Shown here one piece after another: positions 40,832 to 51,718 of a stretch of DNA of 64,000 bases. The notes beneath the pieces were generated by a model. It did no database searches and had not been told where the DNA came from. It was given only the letters and a program-made list of their open reading frames with translations. Position numbers and translations under genes: made by a program. Source of the DNA: Isochrysis galbana. Its lineage: Eukaryota; Haptophyta; Isochrysidales; Isochrysidaceae. The first letter of the stretch is position 1. Every line of letters begins with the position of its first letter. The stretch covers positions 2,454,192-2,518,191 of the forward strand of contig CM030935.1 in NCBI GenBank assembly GCA_018136815.1, written 5' to 3'.

Positions 40832-42186
40832 TCATCGATAAAACTCAAATTCCTCGTCATTTTTCTGCGTTGAGGACTTGTAGCCCTTCTCAAAGTCTTT
40901 GGGCATCACGACGTACCTGTTGGCGCGCACAGCCTGCATGCCGGCCTCCTGAACAATGCATGCGATCTCCGCTCCGGATATCTTCTCCGGCCGCGAAACG
41001 TAATCTTCGAGGTCGACGTCGTCAGACAAGTTCATCTTAGCGGTAGCGACCTGGAAAATCAGACGCTTTTCGCGGCGGCCCGGCATTGGGAACTCGATCT
41101 TTCGGTCAAGCCGTCCCGGCCGCAGCAGTGCTGGATCCAAAGTGTCGGCACGATTGGTGCACATGATCACTTTGACGTTGACCGACTGATCGAACCCATC
41201 CATCTGCGTCAGCAACTCCATGAGGATGCGCTGCACTTCGCGGTCTGCACCTGTCTGCGCATCGAAGCGCTTCGTGGCGATGGCATCGACCTCGTCGATG
41301 AAGATAATGGCCGGGGCATTTTCACGTGCCAAGCGGAAAACATCGCGGACCATTCGTGGACCCTCCCCCAGGTATTTTTGAACAAATTCGGAGCCCACGA
41401 CACGAATGAAAGATGCTGTCGTGTGGTGCGCAACGGCCTTCGCAAGCATTGTCTTGCCCGTACCCGGCGGCCCGTACCTGTGATTATGTCAAAGGGCATG
41501 GCAAGAGGTGGTCAAGACAAGTAGTTGGCTCGGCAGCAAAGGCCCACGTCACCCCAGCGTGGGCATCATGCAGGAACGGGGCAGGCCACTCACAGAAGGA
41601 CACCACGTGGAGGATCAATGCCAATCGACGCGTACAGATCGTGATGTGTGAGGGGAAGCTCGACAGCCTCGCGGATTTCTTGCTTTTGGATGTCACAACC
41701 ACCAATGTCAGCATACGAGACATCAGGCCTCTCGTTTTCGGCAACCAGCGAGATTGACGAGTCCGCCTCCGGTGGGAGGACATCAACGACGGCGTTTGAG
41801 TGTCGATGAAGGGCCACGGACGATGAAGGCTTGAGCAGCTCGCGATTGATGGTCGAGAGGATCCGCACATAGTAGTTACTCCCAGTAGTCGAGGAGACAA
41901 TGCCGTGGTTATGGTCGATGATCTCAAGGAATTGTCCGATGACAAGAGGGACGGACTGGATGCGTTTGATCTCCTCCTTCGCGCGCACAAGCTCGCGCTT
42001 CAGATTCTGCATCTCATCCTTGATGTACTCCTCCTGGATCTCAAGGAACTCCAGCTGCCGCTGGTATGCCTTCATGCGTGCGTAGACGTCGGGGCCCGAC
42101 TTGGCAGGCGCCATGGGCGTGGGCGCTTCGGACATCTCGATGTCGCCCTTCTCGACGGACATGGGCATCACATCGACCGCAGCCAT
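40832..42186 (-). CDS. RPT3: 26S proteasome regulatory ATPase RPT3 (PSMC4)
   Basis: Exons 42186-41594 and 41477-40832; 1239 bases, 412 residues, normal length. One of six AAA+ ATPases that unfold substrates at the base of the 19S particle. Coiled coil at '[20 protein letters not shown]', OB-fold part, then '[22 protein letters not shown]', Walker A 'GPPGTGKT' (rebuilt across the intron, CT|G TAC), Walker B '[15 protein letters not shown]', sensor 1 '[22 protein letters not shown]' with Arg fingers, and the C-terminal 'EFEFYR', the HbYX-like tail position (RPT3 usually ends in Tyr-Lys). Downstream of ATG 42186; a 15-base C run on the coding strand begins 50 bases upstream. Divergent from HflX. 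Confidence 0.97.
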
Positions 42187-42235
42187 CGCCGGGCGGCGCA
42201 CGGAGAGTTGGTCCGGGAGGACGACGGGGAAAGGA

Positions 42236-42262
42236 GGGGGGGGGGGGGGGAGGGGGGGGGGG
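42236..42262 (-). promoter_or_regulatory. C tract 5' of RPT3
   Basis: 15 plus 11 C bases on the RPT3 coding strand (G on the plus strand) split by one base, starting 50 bases upstream of the start codon. Confidence 0.4.
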
Positions 42263-42393
42263 CGGCGCGGCGCCTGGTGTGCTGGGCGCGGCCGCTGCGC
42301 TGCCAGCGGCGCCGCTGCGGCGGGGGCGAGACAGATACCGCGGGGAGGGAGAGGGTGTCCGCATTGACCCTAAATAGACGTAGATGATGCGAT

Positions 42394-42426
42394 TTAGGTC
42401 GCGTCCCGTCGAAAGTGGACCATCGA
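42394..42426. repeat. Repeat word shared with 46641-46680
   Basis: TTAGGTCGCGTCCCGTCGAA then AGTGGACCATCGA. The second copy, CTAAGTCGCGCTCCGTCGAA with an extra AGTGGA, lies past the HflX 3' end, so the pair brackets RPT3's 5' side and HflX. No gene is seen in 42263-43087. Confidence 0.5.
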
Positions 42427-43087
42427 GTTTGAGTTTGGCCTTATTTTCTTCGAATTCGTGTAGTTTAATTACATGCACGAATAAGGGTCATTCAACGTCA
42501 GGTAGGGTTCGCTCTTAGCTGCGACCGCGCCGCGCCTATAATACGGCTCCGTAAGCGGAGACCCACAGCATGCAGCATACACTTGTCCGATTGTCTGATT
42601 CTCTCGTTTTCATATTTCATATTTATATTGCCGATTGTCAAACGAGGTGTTCGTGTGGGATTGTGCCGTGTCCGTGGAGTGCTTTCGTGAGCTGTGCTTG
42701 GGGGAGTCTGAAGAGAGGTGTGTGCAAGAAGAGGGAATGTGTACAGCTTTGGAAATTCTGTGCTAGTAGAGGTTCAGCTCGGTCGTGACGATGACGAGTC
42801 GTGAGTCCCGAGAGTGATGTGAGTGCTTGTGAGCCGGCCGGAGGCGGCGGGGCTGGTGCACGTAGCTCCTGGTTTCGCGTGCATGTATACAAAAATGTCA
42901 CTGTGAGTCACCACCTTAACATTTTCAGAAAAGCTTACATGTCGGCGCAAGACACAAGACATCACAGGGGGCAACTTTCCCCCAGTTGCCAGTTGGCAGT
43001 TGGAGCCGACCTCTAGATGTCTAAGGGTCAACATTTATTTTAGTCTAGAGTAGATAGAACAGCCTCCAGAATTCCATAGCACAGGTG

Positions 43088-46000
43088 ATGATGGCGAGCT
43101 GTCGCACGATGCTGCGGCAGGCACTCGGACCGGCCTCGTGCTCTCGCTGGCGAGTGCGCGGCGGGAGGCCGCGATCGGCGCTTGTGGCTTGGCGGCGGTA
43201 CAAGAGGGATGAGCCTCGGCCTGCTCAGCCTCCCATAGAGTCGGCCAGCTCGCTCGCCCAGACGGACGCTGCTGACGTCTTTGTGCTTCAGCCGCGATCG
43301 CGACGCCTCGAGGCGCGCGAGGGCGCGCGAGCGGCACTCGAGGAGGCAGTCTCGCTTGTCCGTGCGATTCCCGACTGGAAGGTGATAGGTGAGCCCCTGG
43401 CACCGAGATAGCCCCACAAAGGGAGCGGCCAGAACGAGCGAATTCAGATCAGCGTGCTCGACTTGTCCAAAGACCAATCAATGAGCGATACAGCGCGAAG
43501 GGCCGATGGAGCGGCTTCCGGATCGATGAGACATCCCGCCACCGGACCATCTGCAGGTATGGAAACACTTTCCGCTCGCGAGTCAAGGAATATCTTCGGG
43601 ACTGGCCAGCTAGCTGCTATATCAGAAACCGTCCAAACGATCCGTCAAGCCACAAATTTGTCGAACAAGGCAAACAAGACCTGGACAGACACTGGCGGCG
43701 GCGTGCACCGCAATGATAGGCGTACACACAACTCTACGGCTTGCGTGGAAGGAGAGGTTATGCTGGCTCCAACTCGCCGACTTCTTGTTTTCGTCAACCA
43801 TCCGTCACTCACTCCATCGCAGCAACGGAAACTCCAGGTGAGCATCACAACTCATGGCTCGCTCCACGAATGAGAAGCTACAGGTCACTGCGAACAGAAA
43901 AGGATGTTGCGTTTGTAAGCTGCGGAGCCGTTTATTGGGCGCCACCTGCCTGCACGAGCACCGAAGTCTCCCGACGGTGACTTCAGGCGGAGTTTCGATA
44001 CTCAGCAGTCTTGCGAATATCCTAGCATTCTTTTCCCTTCAAAACGGTCTCCATGACAGTCCCCGCCAGCTAGTCCATCTGACTGCACAACTGGCAGGCT
44101 GAGGCATGCCGCCTGTGGTGTCGTCACTAGGATAGTCTTGATGCTCCGGTTATCGATCGTTTCTTGCTCATCCTTCAAATTTTCCGCGCACGGGCACGTT
44201 CGCGCGAGGCGCAGCTTCAAATCCGACTTGCTGAGCTTGGGTTCACGCGTTCGAGACTGACCAACGCTCAGGTGAATTGCGAATGACTTGCATTGCTGCA
44301 TACTCCTGCTCCCAACGGCCTCTTGGATTCTTGGCCGATATCATTGAAAGCCCTTCGATGATGACAGTCTCCTCTTTTGCTTCCATGCAGGCGGGGTATG
44401 CGCAGCAGCGAGGAGGAGGGATGACGCGTTCTGGAGGTGTGGGGCAGCTCTCTTGGCATGAGTTTGACAGAGGAAATGCACTTGCAGATGGATGGGCCGT
44501 ATTTTGATCCAGAAAATATTCCACTATCCACACGACGACCAGCTCTCTAATCCGGCGAATCGCCTCTCCAGCCCAGGGGCTCCTCATTCATGTCACCAGC
44601 GCTCACGCGCCTGCGCCCCGCCAACCCTACCCAACCCAAGGATCGGGGGAGAAGGCGACGGCACTGCAGCTTCGCTCCATTCGGCAAGCAGAGACGCGTG
44701 TCTCGCGCGAGCTCGCATCCCTTGAAGATGCGCGTACCATTTCGCGCCAAAGGGACGTTGCCAAAGCTAAAGACGCGGGCAAGCGCATCCCGGTTGTTGC
44801 GCTGGTATGTGGCTTTTATTGTTGCCGTCAAAGTCCTTTGCCTCCCCGAAGTTGAGGCCTCTGCTGCTCGTACAGGACGGCAGTGGCACTTCGCTTCTAT
44901 CACGTTTCGTCAGCCATTTCAACGTCCACCTGCATGGACTTCCGCTTCTCTTACGCCAAATCTCACCTACCCGGTCTCCACATCGATCAGGTGGGCTATA
45001 CAAATGCTGGAAAATCAACACTTCACGCTGAATTAACCCGCACGGAACGTGAGGGTCGCGCCGACCCGAGACTTTTCGGATCGCTCGAAACAGCCGCGAG
45101 GGAGGGGACGCTCGCAGATGGGACGCGGGCTGTTTTTGTAGACACCATCGGCTTTATCGAAAAGTTGTCTCACGGCCTCGTCAGATGCTTTAATGCCACT
45201 CTTGAGGAGGTAACACCACTTGTCGATTTTGCCTTGAACCCTGAATGCGACTACCGCCCACCACCCGCGCACAAGGTGGACTATCTTGTGGATGAAGAGC
45301 CGGTCGTAAGCCCGGGTCATCTTTATCTTTACCTCCGATCACTCCCTTCATCGATGACGCGACGCACACTCGCCCTCGGCAAGATACGGCCATCCACCAT
45401 CGAGGAACCGGCTCACCTAGTCATTCCCCCGAGCACCTTCATAGGCGATGAACTGTGATTTGATCGTTCATGTGATCGACGCTTCCAATCCGCATGCTTC
45501 ACGTCAGCGGCAAGCTGTTCTGCGGACCCTCAATGATCTCCGTCGACTTGATGAATCGACCATCACCTCAGCGATTGAGGTGCACAACAAGGCGGATCGG
45601 CTCACAGAACAGCAACGAAGAGAGTGGGCCGCACGTCATCGAGCGAACAACTTGGAAATGTCCGAGTTGCTCTCGAACGGTGAAGGGCGACAAGCTCGAT
45701 GTCGAGGAGACCAAGATTTTGCTCACGGCGATAAGTTGGGGAGTGAGGGTGGAATTCAAGGCAGCCAACGTACACATGCTGATGTACAACGGGCAGGTGG
45801 CCCTTCTCCTTTGATTTCTGAAGATGGCTTAGCGATCCTACTTTCTGCCCACAACAGGAATGAGACGGATGGGTTGGTCCATGTGATAACACGTCGTCTT
45901 CGTGCTGCTTCTCCACGCCGCCGTTACGCTTTGCGCATCAATAACACAAGTTCAACTATGAGTACTCAAGCTGCGCAAAATGTTGACTCCTCCATAGGCG

Positions 46001-46371
46001 AGAAAGCGGGTTTCGAGCACCTCGCCCTTTTGCAAGATAGCGAATCCATTGGTTCCATGTCGGGAGGATCTACTTCAGGCATGGGAGAAGACCGTGTGTG
46101 CACCAATTCTTGTGCTGGCTCTGCTGAGACCCGACGGCTACGCGCATGCTCTTTCCCCGTATCCGCCACTTCAGTATCGACATCTGATATGGCTTCAGAA
46201 CAGCTTGCTTTCCTACACTCGCATCCCACGATTACAATCATTACCACTAGAGCAGCCGCTGATGGAGTCTCGTTGCTTGTTGACGTCGAGATGGACGAAC
46301 TTGCCTATCAGACGTTTGTTGGCAGATGGGGCTGTGGTGTGCTCGCGGCCGAGGGTAAGGAAGACGGCTAG
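43088..46371 (+). CDS. hflX: HflX-type GTPase, probably organellar
   Basis: Ribosome-associated GTPase that splits or rescues stalled 70S-type ribosomes. Exons I can support: 43088-43381, about 43433-43837, 44131-44271, 44391 to about 44480, about 44660-44804, 44991-45209, 45445 to the stop at 46371, with a probable further intron 45680-45823. Arg-rich start suits organelle import. N-domain: 'LEEAVSLVRAIPDW', 'RNIFGTGQLAAI', 'VNHPSLTPSQQRKLQ', 'VIDRFLLILQIFRARARSRE', 'GGGMTRSGGVGQLSWHE', helix 'IRQAETRVSRELASLEDART'. G-domain: G1 'VGYTNAGKSTL', G3 'DTIGFI', 'DLIVHVIDASNP', G4 'NKAD', late 'LAILLSAHN'. The C-terminus has a low-complexity Ser-rich insert before 'QLAFLHSHPTITIITTRAAA'. Junctions of exons 1/2 and 4/5 are uncertain. 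Confidence 0.88.
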
Positions 46372-46740
46372 GTATTCGGGTTCTGTGGTGTCCATGTGGA
46401 CGGTGTCGCAATCGCAATGGTAGCACGGTTGTATGCTACTACTAGAAAAAACATCCGAGGGTTTGCGGCAACTGCCTAGAGCGGTTACTGCACTAAATAC
46501 CATTGCCCTACAACACGTTGACAACACTGCCCTTGCACCCCGTGATTCCCATCTTCTCTCCCTTCCCCTCCTTCGGTCCTTTATCGCTCGGGGTGCACGG
46601 GCGTTGCACGGCCCGAGTACTCTACGTATAGCTCGGGGCCCTAAGTCGCGCTCCGTCGAAAGTGGAAAGTGGACCATCGAATCTACGATAGTTTTAAAAA
46701 CACAACATAGTTTACATGATGTTTATATACGGGTTGTTTG

Positions 46741-46782
46741 GCCAACTAAGTTTATACTTGGTTGACCCATGGGGGGGCAAAC
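46741..46782 (+). repeat. S element 5'-end fragment
   Basis: CAACTAAGTTTATACTTGG, TTGACCCATGG and a G run, then unrelated sequence. Only the first 40 bases of S, i.e. 3'-truncated, unlike normal LINE-type truncation. Confidence 0.75.
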
Positions 46783-46789
46783 GACCGTC

Positions 46790-47935
46790 GGTCGGAGACC
46801 ATAAATATCGGTTTATGGATTTGCCAGCATTCAAAATTTGAATAGAGCGACAAAAGAAGTAGTAGCATAAGATGCACATAACAAACCTGCTACAGGGCCA
46901 AACAAACAAGATGACACCCACCCACATGCGAGCGCAAGCACGCAAGCACACATTTGCATTTCTATTACACAAGACACATCTCGGTCAAGAGTCAAGAGCG
47001 CGCACTGCGCCAAGGCTTCACACTAGAATTGGCTTGGGACTCCCTCCTGGCTTGCCGTAGGTCTTGCTTTTGCTTTCTCATTCGAGCGAGCTCGCCTTTG
47101 CTAGTCCTTGTGTGCAAGAGCTGCCCTCTTCCGAGCGCAAGCCTGTTGCTGAGCATCCACCTTAGCTCTCTCAACGTGTCGCATCCGCGATCGACTTAAG
47201 ACCTTCTGCCACTTCGTGCGTCTTCGTGCTCAGTGCTCAATCGTTCTTGTTTGCCGCGGAGTTTTACTCGTAACTTGTAGGACTCTTCATTCGTAATTCG
47301 CCCTTCGCTCCTTGCCGTCGCGCTCCTTTGTGGCCTGTCTCGCCCCTGTTTCGCTCCCTCGCACCTTGGGCCTTGCTCTCTCTTTGGTCCCTCCTTGCTG
47401 TCGTTTCCCCGCGCCTGCTCTCGCTCTCGTCGTAGGTGTTCGTCGCTGAGGGCTTTTCCCCCAGCGCGAAGCCTACCCTCTCGCCCCTTTCGGTTTACAC
47501 ACGTAGATCCCCTCCTTACTTTCTACATATTACATATTCGTTCGCTGTAATCGCCGTTCGCAGTCGGCTCTTCCGTCGCATCGTCGCTCTCTCGTCGGCT
47601 TTCTCTTCCTTGTTTCCTTCCTTCTGTGTCCTCCCCGCCCAAGTGGGGAAAGATACGTTAGACGTTAGTGTAGGGAGATGCTAGGTGAAAGTTGAGTGTG
47701 CGTGTCTTGGATTGTTGTCGGACTAGTCGGATCGGTATCCTGTCGGCCTCTGTCGCCCACGTTCGTCGCCCTAGCCGCTCCTCGTTCCCTCGTCCTCGCT
47801 CTCGCTTCTCGCTTCCTTCGTAACAAGCAATCTTACAACACCACTCCGACCCAACCACTCACACTCTCGCACTCGCTACCGCTATGTCTGCCCCATCGTC
47901 CCGCTCGCCCTCGCCACTGCCCGCCATCCATCCTC
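46790..47935. other. No gene; pyrimidine-rich stretch
   Basis: From about 47040 the plus strand is rich in CTT, CTC and TCG words with many short frames, none recognisable. It could be an untranslated part of a repeat, since it leads into the S copy. Confidence 0.4.
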
Positions 47936-48499
47936 CCCCTTCCTCCTGTGTCTCCGAGTGGGCGGCCGACTCTGTCTCGTCTTATCCTGTAAACAGGCGC
48001 GAGACTTACCGATTTTCCGGTGGGCGGAGCTCTCGCTCGCGCCCACCCCCTTCTCCGCGCTCTCTCTCCCCTCTCCTGCGGCACGCGCGATGGCGTGCCT
48101 GCGGCAGGCCTCCAGCTGCCCTCTGGCGGCCCCTGGAGGCTCCTGGAGGCCAGCTCAGGGGGCAGAGGAGGCTGGGGCTGGGCCCTGGCCTCCCCTGCCT
48201 CTCCCTCGCTGGCGCTCCCGAGCCTCTGAGGCCCCCACGCTGCACCTGTCTGCCTGTCGACCAGGGGGGGAGGGGGGGTTGGAGCATTGGGCTGGTCACG
48301 AGGGGCCAGGATGGGCGAATGGGGCAATGGGGCGAGCCTGTGGCCTGTGGGGAAGGAAGTGGGTCAGTAGGGCAGTGGCCTCCTGGCAAGCCATCAGGCA
48401 TGCCAGGAGGATGGGTGGTTCCTCCCCCATGGCAGGGGAGGAGTGGAGAGAGGGGGGGGCTCGTGCCCCCCCATGGGTCAACCAAGTATAAACTTAGTT
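47936..48499 (-). mobile_element. S element copy, lacking its 3' end
   Basis: Same body as the copy at 51719-52479 from CCTTCCTCCTGTGTCTCCG to the 5' terminus CCAAGTATAAACTTAGTTG (48499), but the last 200 or so bases (3' hairpin and T run) are absent and replaced by unrelated sequence. Confidence 0.85.
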
Positions 48500-48574
48500 G
48501 CCTCTCTTGTGGGCGAAACCTAAGGGCGGCTCTCCCCCTAACCGCAACACCCTGGACCAATTTCCGACTCCCAA

Positions 48575-48616
48575 TCCCCATAGCCACGCGCGAGGCGAGA
48601 ATGTTAAAAGTTTTTT
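48575..48616 (+). mobile_element. Minimal 42-bp retro-insertion (tail only)
   Basis: TCCCCATAGCCACGCGCGAG, GCGAGAATGTTAAAAG and a T run, flanked by TTTCCGACTCCCAA (48561-48574 and 48617-48630), 14 of 14. This is the last 40 bases of a LINE A/S-type element inserted alone. Confidence 0.85.
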
Positions 48617-48630
48617 TTTCCGACTCCCAA

Positions 48631-49167
48631 ACCAAGGCAATGTCCGAGGTTATAGGTTATGATTGTGAGAACGACTTCAGCTACGATGTTAGGGTCCAAA
48701 AAAAACCAAGTCGCATTAGAAGTCACGTGTGCATAGAAGTCACGGTGCAGCAACGGGCGTCAGACCGGGGGGAACGACACAACAACGGCCTGACACTTCC
48801 ATGCCATGCGGCCCACCCACTACGACAGCAGATCCAAACCTCACAGACGAGCGAGCAAAACGTCTTCCTCCGTAGTCGGATCGGCGTTCCTTGAAAGCCA
48901 GTGTCGATGGCTAGCACGTGCAGACTGCGCGACGTGCCACATTGCCGTAGCAAATGACGAGCATGGCCGACGCGCAGCCATCTGCCCGCTCCTGCCTTCA
49001 CCACAGCCTCTTGGTCAATTACCAATCGAGCCTGGCAATGATCGATGGATAGCTGACCCGCGTCTCCTAGGAATTGGGTCAATGACCCTTCCAGGGTAAG
49101 CGTCTTGTGGGAACATTAGACAGCTGCTCATGCTGTGCGGCACGCGCCCCGTTAAAGTGTTGCCAAA
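48631..49167. other. No gene recognised
   Basis: Overlapping frames on both strands without recognisable domains. The 3' UTR of the eL40 gene should lie below 49168. Confidence 0.4.
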
Positions 49168-49554
49168 TCACTTGAGCTTCTTCTTAAGGCGGAGCTGGTT
49201 GGTGTGGCCGCACTTCTTCTTGCGGCAGTTTGTGGCGCGCACGGGCAGACGCGCATAGCAGATCCGGCACACCTTCCTCTCCACGTTGTACTTTTTAGCC
49301 AGTACAACAAGCGACGGCTCGATCACACCGCCGCGGCCGCGCGCGAGGACAGAGACCTCAGCACCCGCCGAGAGCTGCGGGAGCGCCTCGTCAGCCGCGA
49401 GCTGCTTGCCATTGACAAGGAGGCGGCAGTCGACGTTGGCGCGGATGCCCTCCTTGGCGTTGGAGGCATCGCAAACGGAAGCAGCGGTGGCGAGCGCGTT
49501 CACGTCGAGCGTGACCGTACGGCCCGTCAGTGTGCGGCACAGGATCTGTACCAT
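49168..49554 (-). CDS. RPL40: Ribosomal protein eL40 fused to a strongly divergent ubiquitin-like domain
   Basis: 128 residues from ATG 49554, the usual length (76 + 52). The C-terminal part is orthodox eL40: '[13 protein letters not shown]', a C4 zinc motif 'C-x2-C ... C-x4-C' ('[21 protein letters not shown]') and '[13 protein letters not shown]'. The N-terminal part keeps ubiquitin's outline ('[11 protein letters not shown]', 'KEGI', 'LLVNGKQL', final 'RGRGG') but little else: it has only two lysines, Cys at 6, 28 and 43, and Gly in place of Leu in the usual RLRGG. So after cleavage it is unlikely to work as normal ubiquitin; it resembles the situation of FUBI on eS30. Intronless. A 17-base C run lies 59 bases upstream on the coding strand. 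Confidence 0.95.
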   Translation of the reverse strand: MVQILCRTLTGRTVTLDVNALATAASVCDASNAKEGIRANVDCRLLVNGKQLAADEALPQLSAGAEVSVLARGRGGVIEPSLVVLAKKYNVERKVCRICYARLPVRATNCRKKKCGHTNQLRLKKKLK

Positions 49555-50056
49555 CGGTCTAGGCGCCTCGGGGGGAGGAGCACTGGAGGACCACGTTGCC
49601 CGCGGGAGTGAAGGGGGGGGGGGGGGGGGCAAGAAGAAAAACAGCGGGGAGAGGGGAAAGGGAGAGGGGGAGGGGGGGGCGCGCGTGCCTCCCGCCGCAC
49701 GGGCCGCGGGGGGGAGAGGGGGGGAGGCGGATTTGGCTGTTCTTTCTTCCCCCGACGCTGGATCCCCCTTGCGGTATCTCCCCGCGCGCTGCCCTCGGGG
49801 CTCCGGCAAAAAGAAAATCAGACCTCTTTCCCCGGGCGCGGCCCTCAAGCCACGAGTCCCTCGAGGTGGCGGCCCCCCTCTCCCCCCCTTTCTCCCTGCC
49901 CCAGACTCTCTCGACGCCACCGCTGAGCGTCGTGCTCTGCGACCGCGGCGGGTAGGGCCGATGCACTAGGCAGTCCACGCGTGAGCAAGGTTGCTCTGCT
50001 CGCTCTGTTCCCGCTGCTCTGCGACTGAGCTCACCTCCACTCTGGCTGCAGGCATT
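49555..50056. promoter_or_regulatory. Shared intergenic region of two ribosomal protein genes
   Basis: 501 bases between the start codons of eL40 (-) and eL34 (+). Contains the long G/C tract at 49613-49629 and further G runs to 49740, and near eL34 a possible 5'-UTR intron acceptor, CTGGCTGCAG at 50043-50052, four bases before the ATG. A two-way promoter is inferred from the head-to-head layout. Confidence 0.5.
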
Positions 50057-50686
50057 ATGGTGCAGCGTGTGACGTACCGCCGACGCAAGTCTTTCCACAC
50101 GAAGTCGAACATCGTGCGGAAAGTACGCACACCGGGCGGCAAGCTCGTCGTGCAGTACGTGGGCAAGCGGGGCAAGCGGCCAACGTGCGGCGAGTACGGC
50201 TGTGACAGGCCGCTTTCCGGGGTGCGCTTGCTGGCCTGCAGCACCCGCTCTGTGCTTGTTCCACTGCTGGCTTCTCCGGGCGCCGGGATGGCTAGCTTCA
50301 CATACCTCAGCCACTACACAAGTGAACTCGTTGTACGAGCTTCACGCTTCTCGACCCTGAACTGCACGCTTCTTCCCTGCCTAATCTGTGCAGATCAAGG
50401 CTGCGCGGCCGAAGGAGCTTTCGCGCCTTAGCAAGCGCCAAAAGACTGTCACTCGTCCTTACGGCGGCGCCAAGTGCGGCAAATGCGTGCGTACCAGGTG
50501 AGATGGGCCGAAAACCTGGATGTTGCGCGCTGTTTTCTTTCGATGATGCCTGTGAGGTGATACTGCTGGACCCAGCGTCTTCACTTCTCTGCCCATGACA
50601 GGATCGTCCGTGCGTTCCTCATTGAGGAACAGAAGATCGTGAAGAAGGTGCTCAAGGCGCAGGCCAATGCTAAGCCGGAGAAGTAA
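50057..50686 (+). CDS. RPL34: Ribosomal protein eL34
   Basis: Exons 50057-50221, 50394-50497, 50602-50686; 354 bases, 117 residues, the normal size. Large-subunit protein of cytosolic ribosomes. Sequence starts '[18 protein letters not shown]', then '[16 protein letters not shown]', '[19 protein letters not shown]', '[13 protein letters not shown]' and '[20 protein letters not shown]'. Four cysteines in two pairs form the zinc site. All introns GT-AG (100-170 bases). Head to head with the eL40 gene. Confidence 0.97.
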
Positions 50687-50689
50687 GCC

Positions 50690-51160
50690 CGTTGCCATGT
50701 GTCAGAGGGGTGGCATTGCTGGGGTGCCATGACGAGCGACGGCTCGCATCGTAATTGCGATATTCGTGGTGGGATGAGCATTGTGAAACGCTCTATTGTG
50801 CGGACTTCTACTTGCTGTTCTACTGCTATGCCCGAAATCTGCGGCATAATGGCTGCTCCCGAGTGCCGGAGTACGGCACCGCGTCCGAGTCTCATGCCAC
50901 GAGTCTCGTGAGCGGGCATGGGTCCGTCCCCCTGGGCTTGTGGTGACCCCACATAGTGTTCGACAATCTGCTTTGCGTGTTGTTTCCTCGCTTTACGCAC
51001 CAGTTGCTCATATACCTTTTACTACAAATGTTCTCGCTTCGTGCGTGGCTTTGACTTCCTTTGGGAGCGTTTGGTAGCCACGCCCCTAATCCCTTCCTTC
51101 CCCCCAACCTAGAATCCAAAGTGGTCAGATTATTTTCTATTTCGTCAACTTCCAACAGTG
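50690..51160. other. No gene recognised
   Basis: eL34 3' flank; nothing supported. Confidence 0.4.
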
Positions 51161-51161
51161 T

Positions 51162-51225
51162 TAGGGCGGTGAAACAGGGGCTTTTTAACCAGTAGTAAGG
51201 GCTGGGCTGCATCTTTTGACCGTTG
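51162..51225 (+). repeat. Terminus of TAGGGCGGT family
   Basis: TAGGGCGGTGAAACAGGGGC, TTTTTAA, then TTTTGACCGTTGCGCGATGC. It matches 19937-20015. Confidence 0.5.
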
Positions 51226-51399
51226 CGCGATGCCCAATAAAAACCTCCACGGGGGGCTACCTGCACCTGCCACCATGAAAATCTTCGCCAAGAAATCAAC
51301 TATCAATAAACGGACAGGGCCGTCCACCGTCCACCGTAGGATTAAGATGTGTGTAAAAATATTGGATATTGGTGTATAAATGACTATGGACATTTGATG

Positions 51400-51718
51400 G
51401 CTCCATTTGAGTGATGTCCCATGATTGACGGAACGACACCTAAGGGGTGGTTCCTTGCACCGGCGATGCCTGAACGCATGACGTAACCTAAAAGCGCTAG
51501 GAGCATGCAAGGAGCAAGGAGGTCGTAAGTAAGCCAGGCGAGGGGCAAAACAGGCGACAAGGGAGGCGACAAAGAGGCGAGGGCGAAGAAGGCGAATGTA
51601 GGATGATGTAGCAAGATTCTCCAACTGTGCCTAGCCTACAAGGAGTCGGTCGTAGTAGCTGAGGAGGATCCACCTGTGCTCTTTGTTCAGCCCGCCAACG
51701 TAGACGACTTCTAAAACA
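51400..51718 (+). repeat. Repeat family K, copy 1
   Basis: GGTTCCTTGCACCGGCGATG, GAGCATGCAAGGAG, AAGCCAGGCGAGGGGCAA and CAGGCGACAAGGGAGGCGAC, matching 61645-61870. It ends in ACTTCTAAAACA, where the S copy is inserted; K resumes at 52480 (AGAAAGGTCGATCGCGGATG). Confidence 0.7.

Noticed and set aside
47884-48894. A 336-codon plus-strand frame
   Set aside because: It runs antisense through an S element copy; the same frame is seen in other S copies with frame changes and is due to GC-rich sequence poor in stop codons.
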